A stretch of DNA of 21,195 nucleotides from Elysia marginata (lineage: Eukaryota > Mollusca > Gastropoda > Plakobranchidae), in NCBI GenBank assembly GCA_019649035.1, contig BMAT01005910.1, positions 28,678-49,872 on the forward strand, in the 5' to 3' direction. Below, piece by piece: positions 1 through 12,500 of this stretch. The stretch's first letter is position 1. Each line of letters begins with the position of its first letter. The position numbers were made by a program, and so were the translations under genes. The notes beneath the pieces were generated by a model. The model saw only the letters and a program-made list of their open reading frames with translations, ran no database searches and had not been told where the DNA came from.

Positions 1-42
<42 letters not shown>

Positions 43-43
43 C
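1..43. repeat. (CT)n microsatellite
   Basis: A CT run with one TTT interruption at the window edge, continuing into pyrimidine-rich sequence. It lies in the intron before exon A and probably extends beyond the window. Confidence 0.95.
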
Positions 44-370
44 TTTTTTTCACTTTGAGATCATTAATATATATCTCTCTCTTTTGTCTTCCACCACCTA
101 TTTCTATTCGATTTATAAACTTGGTACTGGTAAATTCACGGATTTGATGAAATTTCCCTCACAGAGCGTTACCATATTGCGTCATCATTTTTTCTTTTCT
201 AAGGCCTCTCTCCAATGTCCTTAAATAATCGTTATGAATTTTTTAAAAGGAGAAAAGAAACCATATCCGGAGAAATAATATGTGAACGGTCCCTTATAAA
301 CAAGTGCTCTAATGAACCTACCTCCTGCCCCTTGTTTTAAATTCTTCTACTGTATTGGCTCACTCTCCAG
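44..370. other. Intron upstream of receptor exon A
   Basis: AT-rich sequence ending at the acceptor ctctccag. I see no coding frame or RNA gene in it. The preceding exons of the receptor (helices 1-4) are outside the window. Confidence 0.7.
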
Positions 371-537
371 GTGTGAAGATCCATCTGTGCTCCACCCTGG
401 GCTTCTTCATCGTCATTTTTGTGCTGGTCATCTTCTGCTACTCTCAGGTCTGCCTAGCCGTTAGAAGACGCATACAGAGACACAGAGAGAACGCGCTCAA
501 GCGCAAACACCTTCTCCAGATACCAGCCTTCATACAG
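371..537 (+). CDS. Receptor exon A: transmembrane helix 5 and start of ICL3
   Basis: The exon follows the acceptor ctctccag, opens with two bases that complete a split codon, and ends in phase 0 at CAG before gtacat. It encodes a hydrophobic helix (about residues 5-29, STLGFFIVIFVLVIFCYSQ core) followed by a strongly basic stretch beginning RRRIQRHRENALKRKH, the usual arrangement for helix 5 entering the third intracellular loop. Y23 fits position 5.58 and F12 fits 5.47, which puts I15 where proline 5.50 is normally found. If the following intron is retained, translation continues for only 18 codons to a TAA at 592-594. Upstream exons are outside the window. Confidence 0.85.
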
Positions 538-3500
538 GTACATGAACACATTAAATCTCTAAAGCTTTTTGTTTTGTTTTCTTTCACTCAGTAAAGACTC
601 AGAGGATAGAACGGGAAATACCATTTTTATACAGATACGGCGCTTTACCTTCAGACTGAGACAGTACAGTATTAGCTGGCTTTCGAGTCCCATTGAACAC
701 AGGTGATAAAGAATTGAAGAAACACTAGTCTTGCACAAGATGTTCAATAATTTTATGTAGGCCTACTTCATAAAAGCATATTTAATTGATATAAAGGAAA
801 CTTTTGTTAGATTCGTCTCCCAATTTCGTGAAGCTGCCATACATTGATTTCCGATGCTTCTTCAGTGAGTTCGTTGGCAGGAACTCCATAATGAAGAGTT
901 TGCTGATACTGCTGTACGTGATTACAGGGTGTGTCTTTAAGGCTAGAAGCAATATTTGAAGCAGAGCTACCTGCGCCGACTCACTGTCTTATCGTGCTAA
1001 ATTTTCTGACAGGTCTTTTCTCTTTAAGAAAACAATTGCTCCCGATTAATAATGTATCAAAACAGTAGGCTATCGTGTCTTATTTATTTTGTTGTTTTTT
1101 TTTCTAAGATTTGTTCGAATAGAATAATTCCTCTACGCCCCTCTTTTCCATATGCGCTTTGTCTCAACCAAAGGTAAATATTTTATCAAGACTTCACAAT
1201 AAAGACAAATCCATAATAAAGAACAATTAAAACACTAGCAAACTGTCTTTGTTCTGAGGGAAACATCTCAGCTCATTATCTACTTTTAAGACCTGTTTGC
1301 CTTTAACTTTGTTTTTTTTCCACCAATACGGCACTTTTCGTTTATCATCTGGGTTTTTTACTCATTAGAATCTAAGTTAGTGCTTAGACCGTATTTAAGC
1401 TATCTCCATCTCCTGTCTTTCATTTCGTCTACGATTCCGTGTGATTCTATTTATGTATTATTCAAGTATGTGTCTTGAGTTTCTGGGAGGTTTATAAAAG
1501 CTCTCTTAAACATCAGTCCTGCCGATGGATTCGAAATCCAACTTTCATAACAGAGTTTCTTTCATTGAAAGAGCTGCTGTCGAGCTGTTTAATCATTGAT
1601 TAGAGTGAAAATATGACAGCATAACGCTAAATGTCTGGCATTCTGTCCAAATGAGTCGTAAGTCGAAAGGCTTTGTTTGTATAGGCTTTTTAATTTAGTG
1701 CGTGTTCAGAAGTCAATTTTTTATTTAAGCTAAAACCATTACTAAACAGTTTTCAGGACATTTGTGCTGTATCAACAATACTCCAACGGCTTGGCTGAAG
1801 GTAAAATTGCGAGATCAAAATTGGATAAAAGAGATAAAATATTTGAACCGACCTTGTTTCCTGTACTTTGTTTCGTATATTTTATCTAATACAATCTAAA
1901 GCATTCTAACCGAAAGTTTACCAAATCTTTACGACAAAGCTCATAATTGAACATTTATTCTTGTTCGTTTATCTGAACAGATAACTTTTTCGTAGTTAAC
2001 TTTGCTTTCTCCTGTAATAGAATGTCAAGAGCGTACGTCTGTCTTGATTATTTCGTGTGTGACTATGGCTGATATCACGTTTGGTTACTTTTTCTTTCAG
2101 GCGATTTCCAACGTAGACGAGGCGCCGGGAGGCTCGGATCCGAAGCTTAGCAAGGGGAAGCGGAAGTTTTCTCTGTTCAACATCGGTAGCTCTCGACGAC
2201 TGTCGGTGATCGCACCTTGGGTGAAAGCGAGGCTAAGCCTACCAAACGACACGTCATCGGGAGGGGTCAGCTCGCGTTCGGCTTCCCGCGCGGGATCCCG
2301 TGCTAGTGGTGCCAGCAGTACCAGCTCGCTCTCCTACAGTCACAGGAGGAAAAAGAAGAAATCAATCTCCACGTCAGCCATGGTTCTATCAGAGAAGGGC
2401 GAGAGCGGGGCGGATGACGAAAATAAGGACCCTTTGTGTGCGGAAAAAGAGAAAAATTCGAATGTATCTAATGATATGAGAAAACCAGAGAATAGTACGA
2501 AACAAGTTACCGATGCCGTGTTCAACGTTTGCGGTGTTCGAAACGTGCCGGAGAAAGTAGTGGTTACAGACACGGGGACTGACACCGTGAGGGAGGAGAC
2601 ATTTTCTCAGTCAGAAAGGCCAAGGCCGGTACCGCCTCTCTATAAACAGGACCAAGTAACTGATTTTGACCTTCAGTGTGTATCTGAAAGAGGTCGGACG
2701 CTCGGGGCTGCTTTTCTATACGCCGACGCTCCAGCGCGTCGGTCTCTGGAGGAAGAGTGGGAGCTGGAGATGGCTAGAGTGGCTAGAGAGAGAAGAATTT
2801 CTACAGATTCGGCTTTGAAGAAACCGTCCGATATCGAACAGGGCAAGGTTACAACAGCCACGAATGCGCTGTTTACTTGGATTAGTAAATGGCGGCGGAA
2901 AACGTTTAGTGGTCAAGCTTTATCGAAAGGACGTCAACAGAGGGTGGATGCTCGTAATGGCAGTTTGGAGGAGACAGAGAATCTATTCAAAACCGAAGCT
3001 CAATCCTTATTTTCCACTGCGCACGCTCGCAAACAGAATGGCAACAACGCATGTCTTCAGCGAGGTATAGAAAGAGAGGTTCCACGTTCGTGTTTCGCGC
3101 CCATTCCGTTCCGATTTGAAGTGTCTCCAGGAACGCCTAGGTCATCGCTCAGACAAATCGGCCGGCAGAAAACTTCCATCGAAGACACAGAGGGGGAGGG
3201 TGTAGATCTGGCACAAGAAAATCACGATCAGGGCCGCCTACGTGTAGATTCCTCATCTCACGTCCAAGGAAGCTCAGATAGCAATAACACCTGCCTTAGT
3301 GTGTTTGATCATGTGGTGTGCGTGCATCAGGCGGAAAGCCCTCGTATGAGAAGCGTTTTAGGGTCAGATTGCCTTAATAACTCATTGAAGAACATCGCCA
3401 GTAAATTTGAAACTAAGAAAGACAACCTCAATAATTCCCAAAATGAATGTTCTACCCATTCTGTGAATGGATTCTTCGTTTCACATTCCCTTAACAAAAG

Positions 3501-6500
3501 TGATACTCTCATTGCTAAAAGTGACCCTCAAAAGTTTTCTGATCTACTTAAGTTCAAGGAAAAGCTTTCCCCTTCGAAAGTCATGCATAAAAGTAAGACG
3601 CAAACAGAGGAAGGTAAATCTCAAGTGTTGAATAGAAAAGACTCAAAAGGTTTTAATGATCACTTTCTAGATTCCGCCAAGGCAGGTAATTGTATCAGCC
3701 CTTGTGAACAAGTTTGTGTTTGTAAAATCGCAGGGATGGGGAGTTCGGGACGATCTCAAAGTCTCCCAGAGAAACTTAAGCGCGCTTTTTTCCCTCAAGA
3801 CTCGACCAACGAATTCGTACTTGAGAATTTTAAGCCATTTTGCCAAACGAGAATAGCGCGGCCATTTTCTTTCCCTAAATTAAATCGTTTTTGTAATACT
3901 AAGAAGACATGTTCTGATTGTAAACAACAACGAAAAACTTCTCGTTGGTCTGGGACGTCTAAGGGAAGAGTTATAGGTGAAGTGAAGAGCAACACACGGA
4001 ACCACATAAAGTACAAACCTATTGGATTGTCGAGACAAAATTCTTTAGAGCAAAACGAACATTTCAGTGATACTGACGATGACTTCCTACTAGTTAAAAT
4101 TGAACGTAGCACAGAAATGCCAAAGTCGGAAAATCAACTAGGTCTACATAATCAAAAGGCATTCAGTGCCCAATGTGAAACCATGGAACTTACACAATCA
4201 CATTTGAATGCCTCTGAAAGCATAGTCTCTGTTAAGGAGAATCGGAATAAACCCTCTTCGACAACGTTTTCTCCTTCCCCATTGCATCATCCACCACATT
4301 CAAAGAATTATCATGACAGCTCAAGAATTGGAAAAAGCAAACCTCCTAGTCTAAATACTCATCGCTTGAACACCACTAAGGGCTCTAAATTGGACGGCTT
4401 GCCAAAAAAATCTCACGATAGCATAGATGTGGATAACAGTTGTGCACAGTCTTTTGCTTTTGTTCGATCTCTCAGTGACAAAGGGAAAAATGACAAAGGA
4501 CGGGGTCATACATTGCCAACTTTTCCTTCAAATCAGATATCATTAAGCGCCCAGCACATCAGCGTCAGCAACGACCTACATAATTCGGATCTCTATCGCC
4601 GCCGAATGTCTCCCAAAAGGGAGAGAAATCAACCTTTCTCAAGCAAGAGTGCAGAAGTGTTACATGACCTAAAATCTCCATCTGGTGAAGTTTCTAGCAT
4701 CGCAGGTGTTGCTGATAAAATGAACATTAATTGCGAAGCAAATCAAACAGAAGCTACCCTTGCTTTCGAAACCGTTAACTGCCCGTCTATATCCAATCAT
4801 ACAGTTGTAGCTTCAGAGGGCTATGGCCATTCTCTGAGTCCAATTAGTAAAGACAACGAATCTGTAAATAGCATCAAATCGGACTCCTCCCCCAGCAACT
4901 ATGCCAGTGCGCATGCGTCCAAAAGTCACAACGACAGTGCTAGTACCAGTTACATCAGCTGTAACAGCAGTCTCTGTAGCAACAACGTGTTTACTTACCC
5001 TTTCGACAAAAGATTTTCTCAAGCTGAACTTAGTTGCAAATATGACGATACCATTGGCGCAGAGAACTTTGTAGGAGATGGGAATTCGCTCAAGGATACT
5101 GAAGTTCACCAGAAACCCGAGACAACGATATTATTCGAAACTCCAACAAATCTAAAAACCAATGACCCTGCGCCAGATTCTGTGGGCTCCGGTGAAATTT
5201 CCCAGTCTTTGTCTTGCCCTCCAATCGTCAAAAATGAAGATTCCATTCCTAAAACCTCTGAATGCCGTCATTTATTCAAAAATACTTCGGGTTGCCATGC
5301 TCTTTACTCTCCTCCAGAAAGTCCGCAAGATGATTTTACATCAATAGCTTATGAACCATCGGAATCATCTTTATCTTTCATTCAATCAAGTCACCTAGAA
5401 AATGTCGTGGAACGTGAATCATGCAAAGAAAAACACCAGTGTGAAAACGATATATGTCATACAAAGTTATCTTCTTGTACCTCATGCTACAGCGCCGTGC
5501 CTCATCCTGAAACTTCAACCACTTTTCAAAACTTGATTAACAATGGTTTCGATTCCCAGAAAATGTTACCTTCATCTGCACAATGTCTATTCAATCATTG
5601 TAATTTCAACTCTAACGCCAACCAAATCTTTTTGAATAACGCTGGACTAAAGGCAAGGCACACCTGCCTAAATGATCATATAAGCGTATCATCTCAAAGT
5701 AGGATGTTAGCATCTTCATGCTGCTTTTCAGTCCCTTTTGTCTATCAAAGACCAATTGACCAGCGCATGTGCAACTTATGTTTGATGCCTCAGCATGTTC
5801 ATGTAACCAGTATTGACACGGAGCTCTTACCAATTTATGATGTCAACAATTCTTTCGCTTTGTGTTTCCAACGTTTCTTAGTATTTGAACCAAACCTTTA
5901 TCTATCTTCACACAGTGACAGAACTTTTCCAAAGAACTCAAACGAATATTGTTCATTTTTTCCTAATGAACTGCGTTCTCCTTTGTTTGTTTCATTAAGA
6001 AACCCATTCATCATGCCTTTCGCCTTCCGAGACATTACCTTTGGTTTTGCAACCGAACCTAGCGCACAGTACAAGGATTTAGTTCACGTTGATTCGTGTC
6101 AACAAAACCACAATGTTATTAATATCGAAGCCATTCCAAAGTTAGATGACCTTTTGAATGAGGGTGGTCTTATTTCTGGTTGTTTACTGGTCGATAATTA
6201 CCCACTTTGCCATGTCGAGTTTCCCCCACAAACGTTATTATCCCCATCAGACAAAACGATTAACACTTCTTACTACATGGACTGTGGTAGGGTGTCACAT
6301 TTCAGGTGTAAAATAAACCGACATAGACATGTTTGCCATCATAATCTGTTATCCAATCAGGCTGAAAGGATTAGTTTGTACGAATCACGACCTGTAAAAA
6401 CATGGCTGAACATTAGCAACGATAAAGTTTCCAGATATACTGCAGATAATTATATTTCCTTCATCTCTCCATCTGACCAATACAGACAAGGCATTCTGCC

Positions 6501-9500
6501 CTGGTCTTTAGATAAACCCATTTCAGTAGATTTTCGTCCATCAAAATATGATTGTGATACCTTTCATCAATGTGTGGGTGGTGATTCGCCTACCACATGT
6601 CATAATGTGAATTTTCTCAACGGTCACTTGTCACAAGCGAAATTAGTCGACGATGTAATAAATGCTCACACTAAAACACCACCGTATGATCTTGCTGTTA
6701 AAAACAGCACCGACGGTGAAAAACTGTCCAAGACCGAGTTAGCTAATACTTCTCTGGCACGTTTGCATCCTTCACCGTCCACTGGTGACACTATTGCTAC
6801 ACCCCCTCCCTCGAATGATCCGGAGTTTTTGCTAGAGTGCGCGACGATTTCTGAAATAAATTCTCCACATAAGAAAAAGAGGACATGGAGTATGTCTAAA
6901 ACAGAGGGAAGCATATTTAAGTTTTGCAAGCCTTCAATACAGTCTCGATCAATAAGATCTGAACAGGGTTGTTTCCCTTTGGCCGGAAGTCCACACACTA
7001 AAAGAACGTCCTTGCGCAAGAAAGCTGTGATTGCTGCTGGAATAAGAGACAGTCTTCTCGTGGAGACCATCTTGTCTCATATTTCCACGTCGAGCCCAGC
7101 GAATCCTCCGGCGGGAGAAGCAGCTAGCACTACTGACAACATCCCCCCTAACCATAGCGAACAGGAACAGGTGGATCCTTGTTGTCGCAGTGTCGGATCC
7201 GCGAGAGTGCCACCGTCATCGTTTTTGGAAAACGCATTTCCGCAAATCTCCACTAAAACTGTTCACTCTGCCTTGCTGAAGTGTGTTCCTACTGGACAGT
7301 CCTCATGTGATCATCAGACTGCTCGGTACCACCCGAGTGTCTCAGCGGCGGAATCTATCGTAAACACGCCCACTTCCACCGGAAGCGCTACGCCCTCGAG
7401 CACGTGTGAAATATTCGTGAGGTCTGTCTTCGACGTCTTTGTGACTGGAAACGGTTTTATTTCCTCTAGTGAGCCGTGTCTTCCAAGGTTCTCATCTTCA
7501 GGGAATGACACGGAAAACGGGAACGACACAGATTTGCATCCGCTGGATGTACCACTTACGCCATTACTGGTCAGAAACGACAACCGTCGCAGAAGCGCTA
7601 GCACCAGAGGAGCCGCTGAGGGTGGTGAGAACTTATATGGAGAAACGCCGGCATCGGGAACATATGACGAGGTAAACGAAGACTGCATGTCATCAGAAAT
7701 GTCAAATGCAGACTGCAGACTTTATCAGCTAGTCAGACAAAATCGAGAAGCTCTCATCGGTTCAACACAGACGTTTACGCTTGGATCTCCATCATGTATA
7801 AGTCCTGGCGCGAGCTCTACAGTCACCGCCACTGCCAGCGTTGGGGTTGCTGGCGACAGGGACAGCACCGACCACCAGAGCAGGTCCAGGAAACAGAGCA
7901 CACTGTCGCACTCCTGGTTCTCCCTAGACGACCTCGAGCAGACGCGCAAGCCCAGCAGGTTCAGGCTGCGCAGCTTCTACTACCTCAACTCTCTCAGACA
8001 TCAGATCGAGCGGGCCTTCTCACTCGGTCACATCCGCAGTTTTCTTGGCCTCGGTGAGGCGGAAGTGAGGAAGCGGAGAAACGCTAGCCGGAAAGGAGCA
8101 CGTGATACGCTGGCAGCTAATCAGATCAATGTGATCATAACACGCTGTGAGAGCATCATCTTGGATAGATCGGCAGAGGAAATGAGCGGGCAGCCGCTCC
8201 GAGACAGATGTATGTAGTTCGTTGTCTTAGTTTGATTGTATGTCAATCACAGTATTGGCAATTTAACCTTGTCTTAGGCTCCAAATTGATAATTTGTATG
8301 TTGCTCAGTGAAGCCGTCTTCAGTTTCAAGCGAAAAAAGATACATATGTAAGAAGAAATTGAAGCTTTCTAAAGCGGCAAAGTAGTTCATACCCCGGTCC
8401 TTAAAGTAACGACCGTTTTGTTACCTGCAAAGCAGTCCGTACCCCGGTACTCAAAGTATCGATCCCGTACCCTGTTACCCAAAGTATCAACCCTTTTGTC
8501 AGCTGAAAAGTAGTATGTACCCCGATATTCAAAGTATCGACCCTTTTGTCAGCTGCAAAGTGGGAGTAATTTTACTTGATTTGAAGGTAAAATGCACGAT
8601 GATAAATCCGACAGGAGCGGCGTGTAAATTTGTCAGTTTTTCTTGATCGCCGAAATGTGTTATGGTTTAAAACATTTAAAATAGTCTATGCAAAATTTGA
8701 GATATTTTGACAATGGAAACAAAGTTTACCTAGTCATTAGGTATGCCTTATTTCTCTACCCCATACTTTCGACTTTCGGATCAGGGGGAAAATAGTTCGA
8801 AACCTTGTTCACTTCCTTCAATGGTCTATGCTCTCTGCATGGAGAGAGATAGAAATAGAAAGAGAGAGAGAAGAGAGAAAAAGTAGTGAGCCGTTATTGT
8901 TTTAAGGTTCCTAGTATGATGCGCTGTTTCTGTTAGATGCTCCTCTCTGAGTTCAGATAGTATATTGGTTGATATAAGCTACTCGGGATTTCAACTGAAG
9001 CGAATGCTTTGCTACACTAAACGCTTGTTATGAGTATTAGTAAGTGTTAACACGATGTACATGACCCTTGGTGCACACCGGTTGACTTGTGCTAGGCTTT
9101 CTCATGCCATGCATAGGTTTAGAAAATGCAACTGGTCTAAATTTTCTTTTTTCCTTTTTTTTCATTTTGTAGATCTTAAATTAATGTGTTCACTTAAAGC
9201 GAGTCCCGAATCTTTCTATCTCCTCCTCTATGTCTATCTATCTCTATTTCTCCTTTTCTTTTTCATCTCTAGTTTTCTCCCTGTCTCCTCTCAATATCTA
9301 TCTTATATCTCTCATCTCTTCACTACTTTTTTTTTGTTTCCTGTCTTATCGTTTCTCTTGTTTTCCATGAAATCCTTAGACCTCTTCAATTATTTTAGGC
9401 TCGGGTCTAAAAGCTACGATCAAACGGCTGCAACAATCCGGCCAATCAATGTTGGTGCGTACTAATGAATCAGTCAGAGTTGTGTCACGTGACCAGACTT

Positions 9501-12500
9501 AGTTGCCCTTAAACAAACTGTAATCAAGTGCCCATATCTCATAAAACCAAGAACCCCTGGGGGGCTGCCATAATTATCGTCACCACGATCCCAAGTCTTA
9601 GCGTTCAGAATAACATCTGATCTCATTAATCGTGTTGGGCACTCAGTTCTATTTTTGGTAGATTTTTTCAAAAGCACCATACCGCGTGACTAGAAAGAAA
9701 TTATTCAAATGAAGCGGGAACCCAGAACTCTAGTATTGTCCTTTTACATGACATGTAACCCGAAAAGAAGACTTTCGACCGTCTCTGTACTGGTAAACCT
9801 ATGCGATTCAATTTTGCTTTCACATGATGCGTAGATAGGTAATGCATGTAGGTGATGTATAGGGAGATAACTTTTTCAAAGTCTTCGGTTTAGAGACGAT
9901 CCGGAGTCTTCCGTAGGGGGATAAGTGGCATATGAAACGTCCAAAGATTAAGGGGCTGTACTTCCTGATGGCTGCTCAACACTACACGATCTAAATAAAA
10001 GAACTCCAGGGTCTCTCATAATTTATGTGTATATCTATGGTCGAGAGAAGTATAAGAAAAACTATGATGGCGGTGACAATAACGATGACAAAAAGGGAAC
10101 AACTAAGTCGCTAATACAGAATACAGAATACAGAATACAGAATTCTTTATTAATCCCACATGGGGAAATTAAAAATGACAGGCTCCGTTCAAAAAGAAAA
10201 ACATCAAAAAGAAAAACATCATGATTTAAAAAAGGAAAGCAAGTAAAGAATCACTGTTATATATACATAAATTATATATATATATGTATAGCTAAAAATC
10301 TGAGGCATAAGAATATACATGTACAGTATAAAAATCATATGTAGGTTATACTTTAAATAAGAGAAAAAAATGTATACATAGGCCACTATTTAAGATTACA
10401 GATCACATGAGATTAGTTATATCTAAAATTAATTCACATAAAAACGACTGGTAGAAAGTAAAAACAAAAATCTGTTACAAAAATTTTGTTTAACTGAAAC
10501 ATTTAGAAGAAAAAAAACTTGGCTATGACGATAGATGTTAAGAGACTTTTTACATATTGCATTGTAATGATTACAGCACTTAGCGTTTTTAACTTTTGTT
10601 TATATGCCTGATTGCTCTGGGTATAAAAGAGTCCTTGTAACTATTTGTTTTTTTTACTTAGGCGCACTATACCTTCCACTTATGAACTCTGTATCAGTCT
10701 CAAGTCAAATTCGTTCCGGAAATAGGTGTTTGTCGTCTTTTATAATTTGTCTGGCTTTATTTGTTGTGTATTGTATACATAGAGTGTCAAAACTGTTTTG
10801 TTGTTCATCTTTCCATTCAAACTCATTTTCCTTGTCTGCTATTTTTTTTTTGTTTCCTAATTAGCATCTTCTCTTGATCCCTGTACCGGTGACATAGTCA
10901 GTAGCAGCGGTGGAGGTGGAGGGACAGGTGGAGGTGCGGGCGGTGGAGCTGGTGCAGTCTCCTGTAAGGCTTCCAGCGGCGGGTCTGACGTTCTGGACCA
11001 GTGGGATCGAAACCTGCCCCAGCATCACAACTATCAACACCGACACAGTGCTGACGCTGCTTCCACCACCAGCTCCACCACCCGGGCTAATTTTGATAGG
11101 TGAGTTGGTCGCAAACACATGACCTGGCCTGACCTATGGCCTTCTGCTAGCAAAGTGCGACATTGCACATTCGGCCGCGCGACTACATTCTTCTGTTCTA
11201 TTCCCTTTTACGTAGATTATCCAAGTATTCGTGCTGGAGTTTCTTAAAGTCGTTATCTAGCATTATTACCAATGTTCATTGTAGTCTGCCTCTAGTTCTT
11301 TTAGTGACTTTGCTGATGTATTGCGTCATTGCTTTGTAAGCAAGGATTTCGCCTTAATATAATTTTTTTATGTTCAAATAGTCTTTACCTAAACTTTAAG
11401 TTCTGCAGGAAAAGTGTAAATACTTCACATTTTTATATAGAGAGCTATTCGCCAACCCATACCACGCTGAAAATTTCGAAGACATTTATATACGACTTGA
11501 AATAATAAAACACAAATATTTTCTTCTCCTATAGTAAATATATAGAAAAGAAGATATAATTTAATTTAATAAATTGGAAAAAAAATTTCCACGCATCTTG
11601 AAGGCTAAGATACTGAGATATCCTCGAGCTTATACTTACTGAAATTGCAGTTATGTGTTGACAGACTAAGAGTGCAAGATGTCTTAATGGTAATGTCGAT
11701 GATGCGTTGAGCAAGCGATATAATAATGATAAATTATATACATGTATTCCCGTTCCTCTAGCCTACATGAACAAAACTAATACGCCATCTCTTATACGAA
11801 GTCGTGCTTATACTTATTAACACTAAAACTTATTAGCAAATGCTGTAGAGTTCAGAGAAAAATCAAGTGCTTGAGGTCAAAATGGTATAATTTTTTTGTT
11901 GATTTATTTTTATAGTTCTGGTGTATCCAATGTCATTGCTGTTCTATACTTCCTAAATTTACTGTTCTCTGTACCCTAGGTTTTTATGTATGTATTTGTT
12001 GTATGTACCGTTATGCATTCATATTTCATTTTTTATGCTGCATCAAATTTCCTTTGGGACAACAAAGTATTATCTTATATTGATAATAAACTAATTTTTT
12101 TGTTTTAAATTACAAAATTAGGAAGTAAAAATCAGAAAAGACATTGTCATGAAGGTATATCAAAGCAAGGTTTTCTCTAAGTATTGGAGCTTCATGATCA
12201 ATTTTCGCCAGTCTTTTTCATTTGCCTCCGAATTTAGTTTTTGAAAATACAGGTCACTTTATTATTTACAAAATCCGAAAGTGGGAAGCCAGAGAGGTCA
12301 AGTCCTAAGTTAACCTGCGCATTTATTGCAAATCCAACTAAATCATACATGACCTGTGTGGATATTAGGGCTGAGCTCTATCCCCACAGCCACCCACGCT
12401 CGTAAAATACAATTATTTGTTAGTGCATCATATAAATGAGTTTTAAAACCATTATCAGCAATTCGTTTGTAGCATTGTGCCCCGGAAGAGCAGCCAACCA

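Larger units (their letters stand above)
8210..10864 (+). other. Intron between exons B and C
   Basis: A GT/AG intron of 2655 bp. It holds the 50-bp tandem array, a short GA-rich run (8841-8883), a pyrimidine-rich stretch (about 9215-9345), MITE copy 1 and the - strand LINE remnant. The 136-codon frame at 9055-9465 mostly reads through the pyrimidine-rich stretch and is not supported as a gene. Confidence 0.75.

Noticed and set aside
2002..2100. The open frame of the giant exon extends upstream to a TTG at 2002.
   Set aside because: A strong acceptor (tttctttcag) at 2091-2100 joins in phase with exon A. The extra 33 codons have intron-like composition and no initiator ATG at the start.
8379..8562. 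CRISPR-like array.
   Set aside because: The units are contiguous and degenerate without unique spacers, and the genome is an animal's.
9055..9465. A 136-codon + strand frame that starts with ATG and is rich in Leu, Phe and Ser.
   Set aside because: It mostly translates a TCTC/TTTC pyrimidine tract, has no motif and lies in a receptor intron; the hydrophobicity is a composition effect.
10861..11118. An 85-codon - strand frame and a + strand alternative frame over exon C.
   Set aside because: Both are shadows of the Gly-rich exon, whose phase is fixed by its neighbours.
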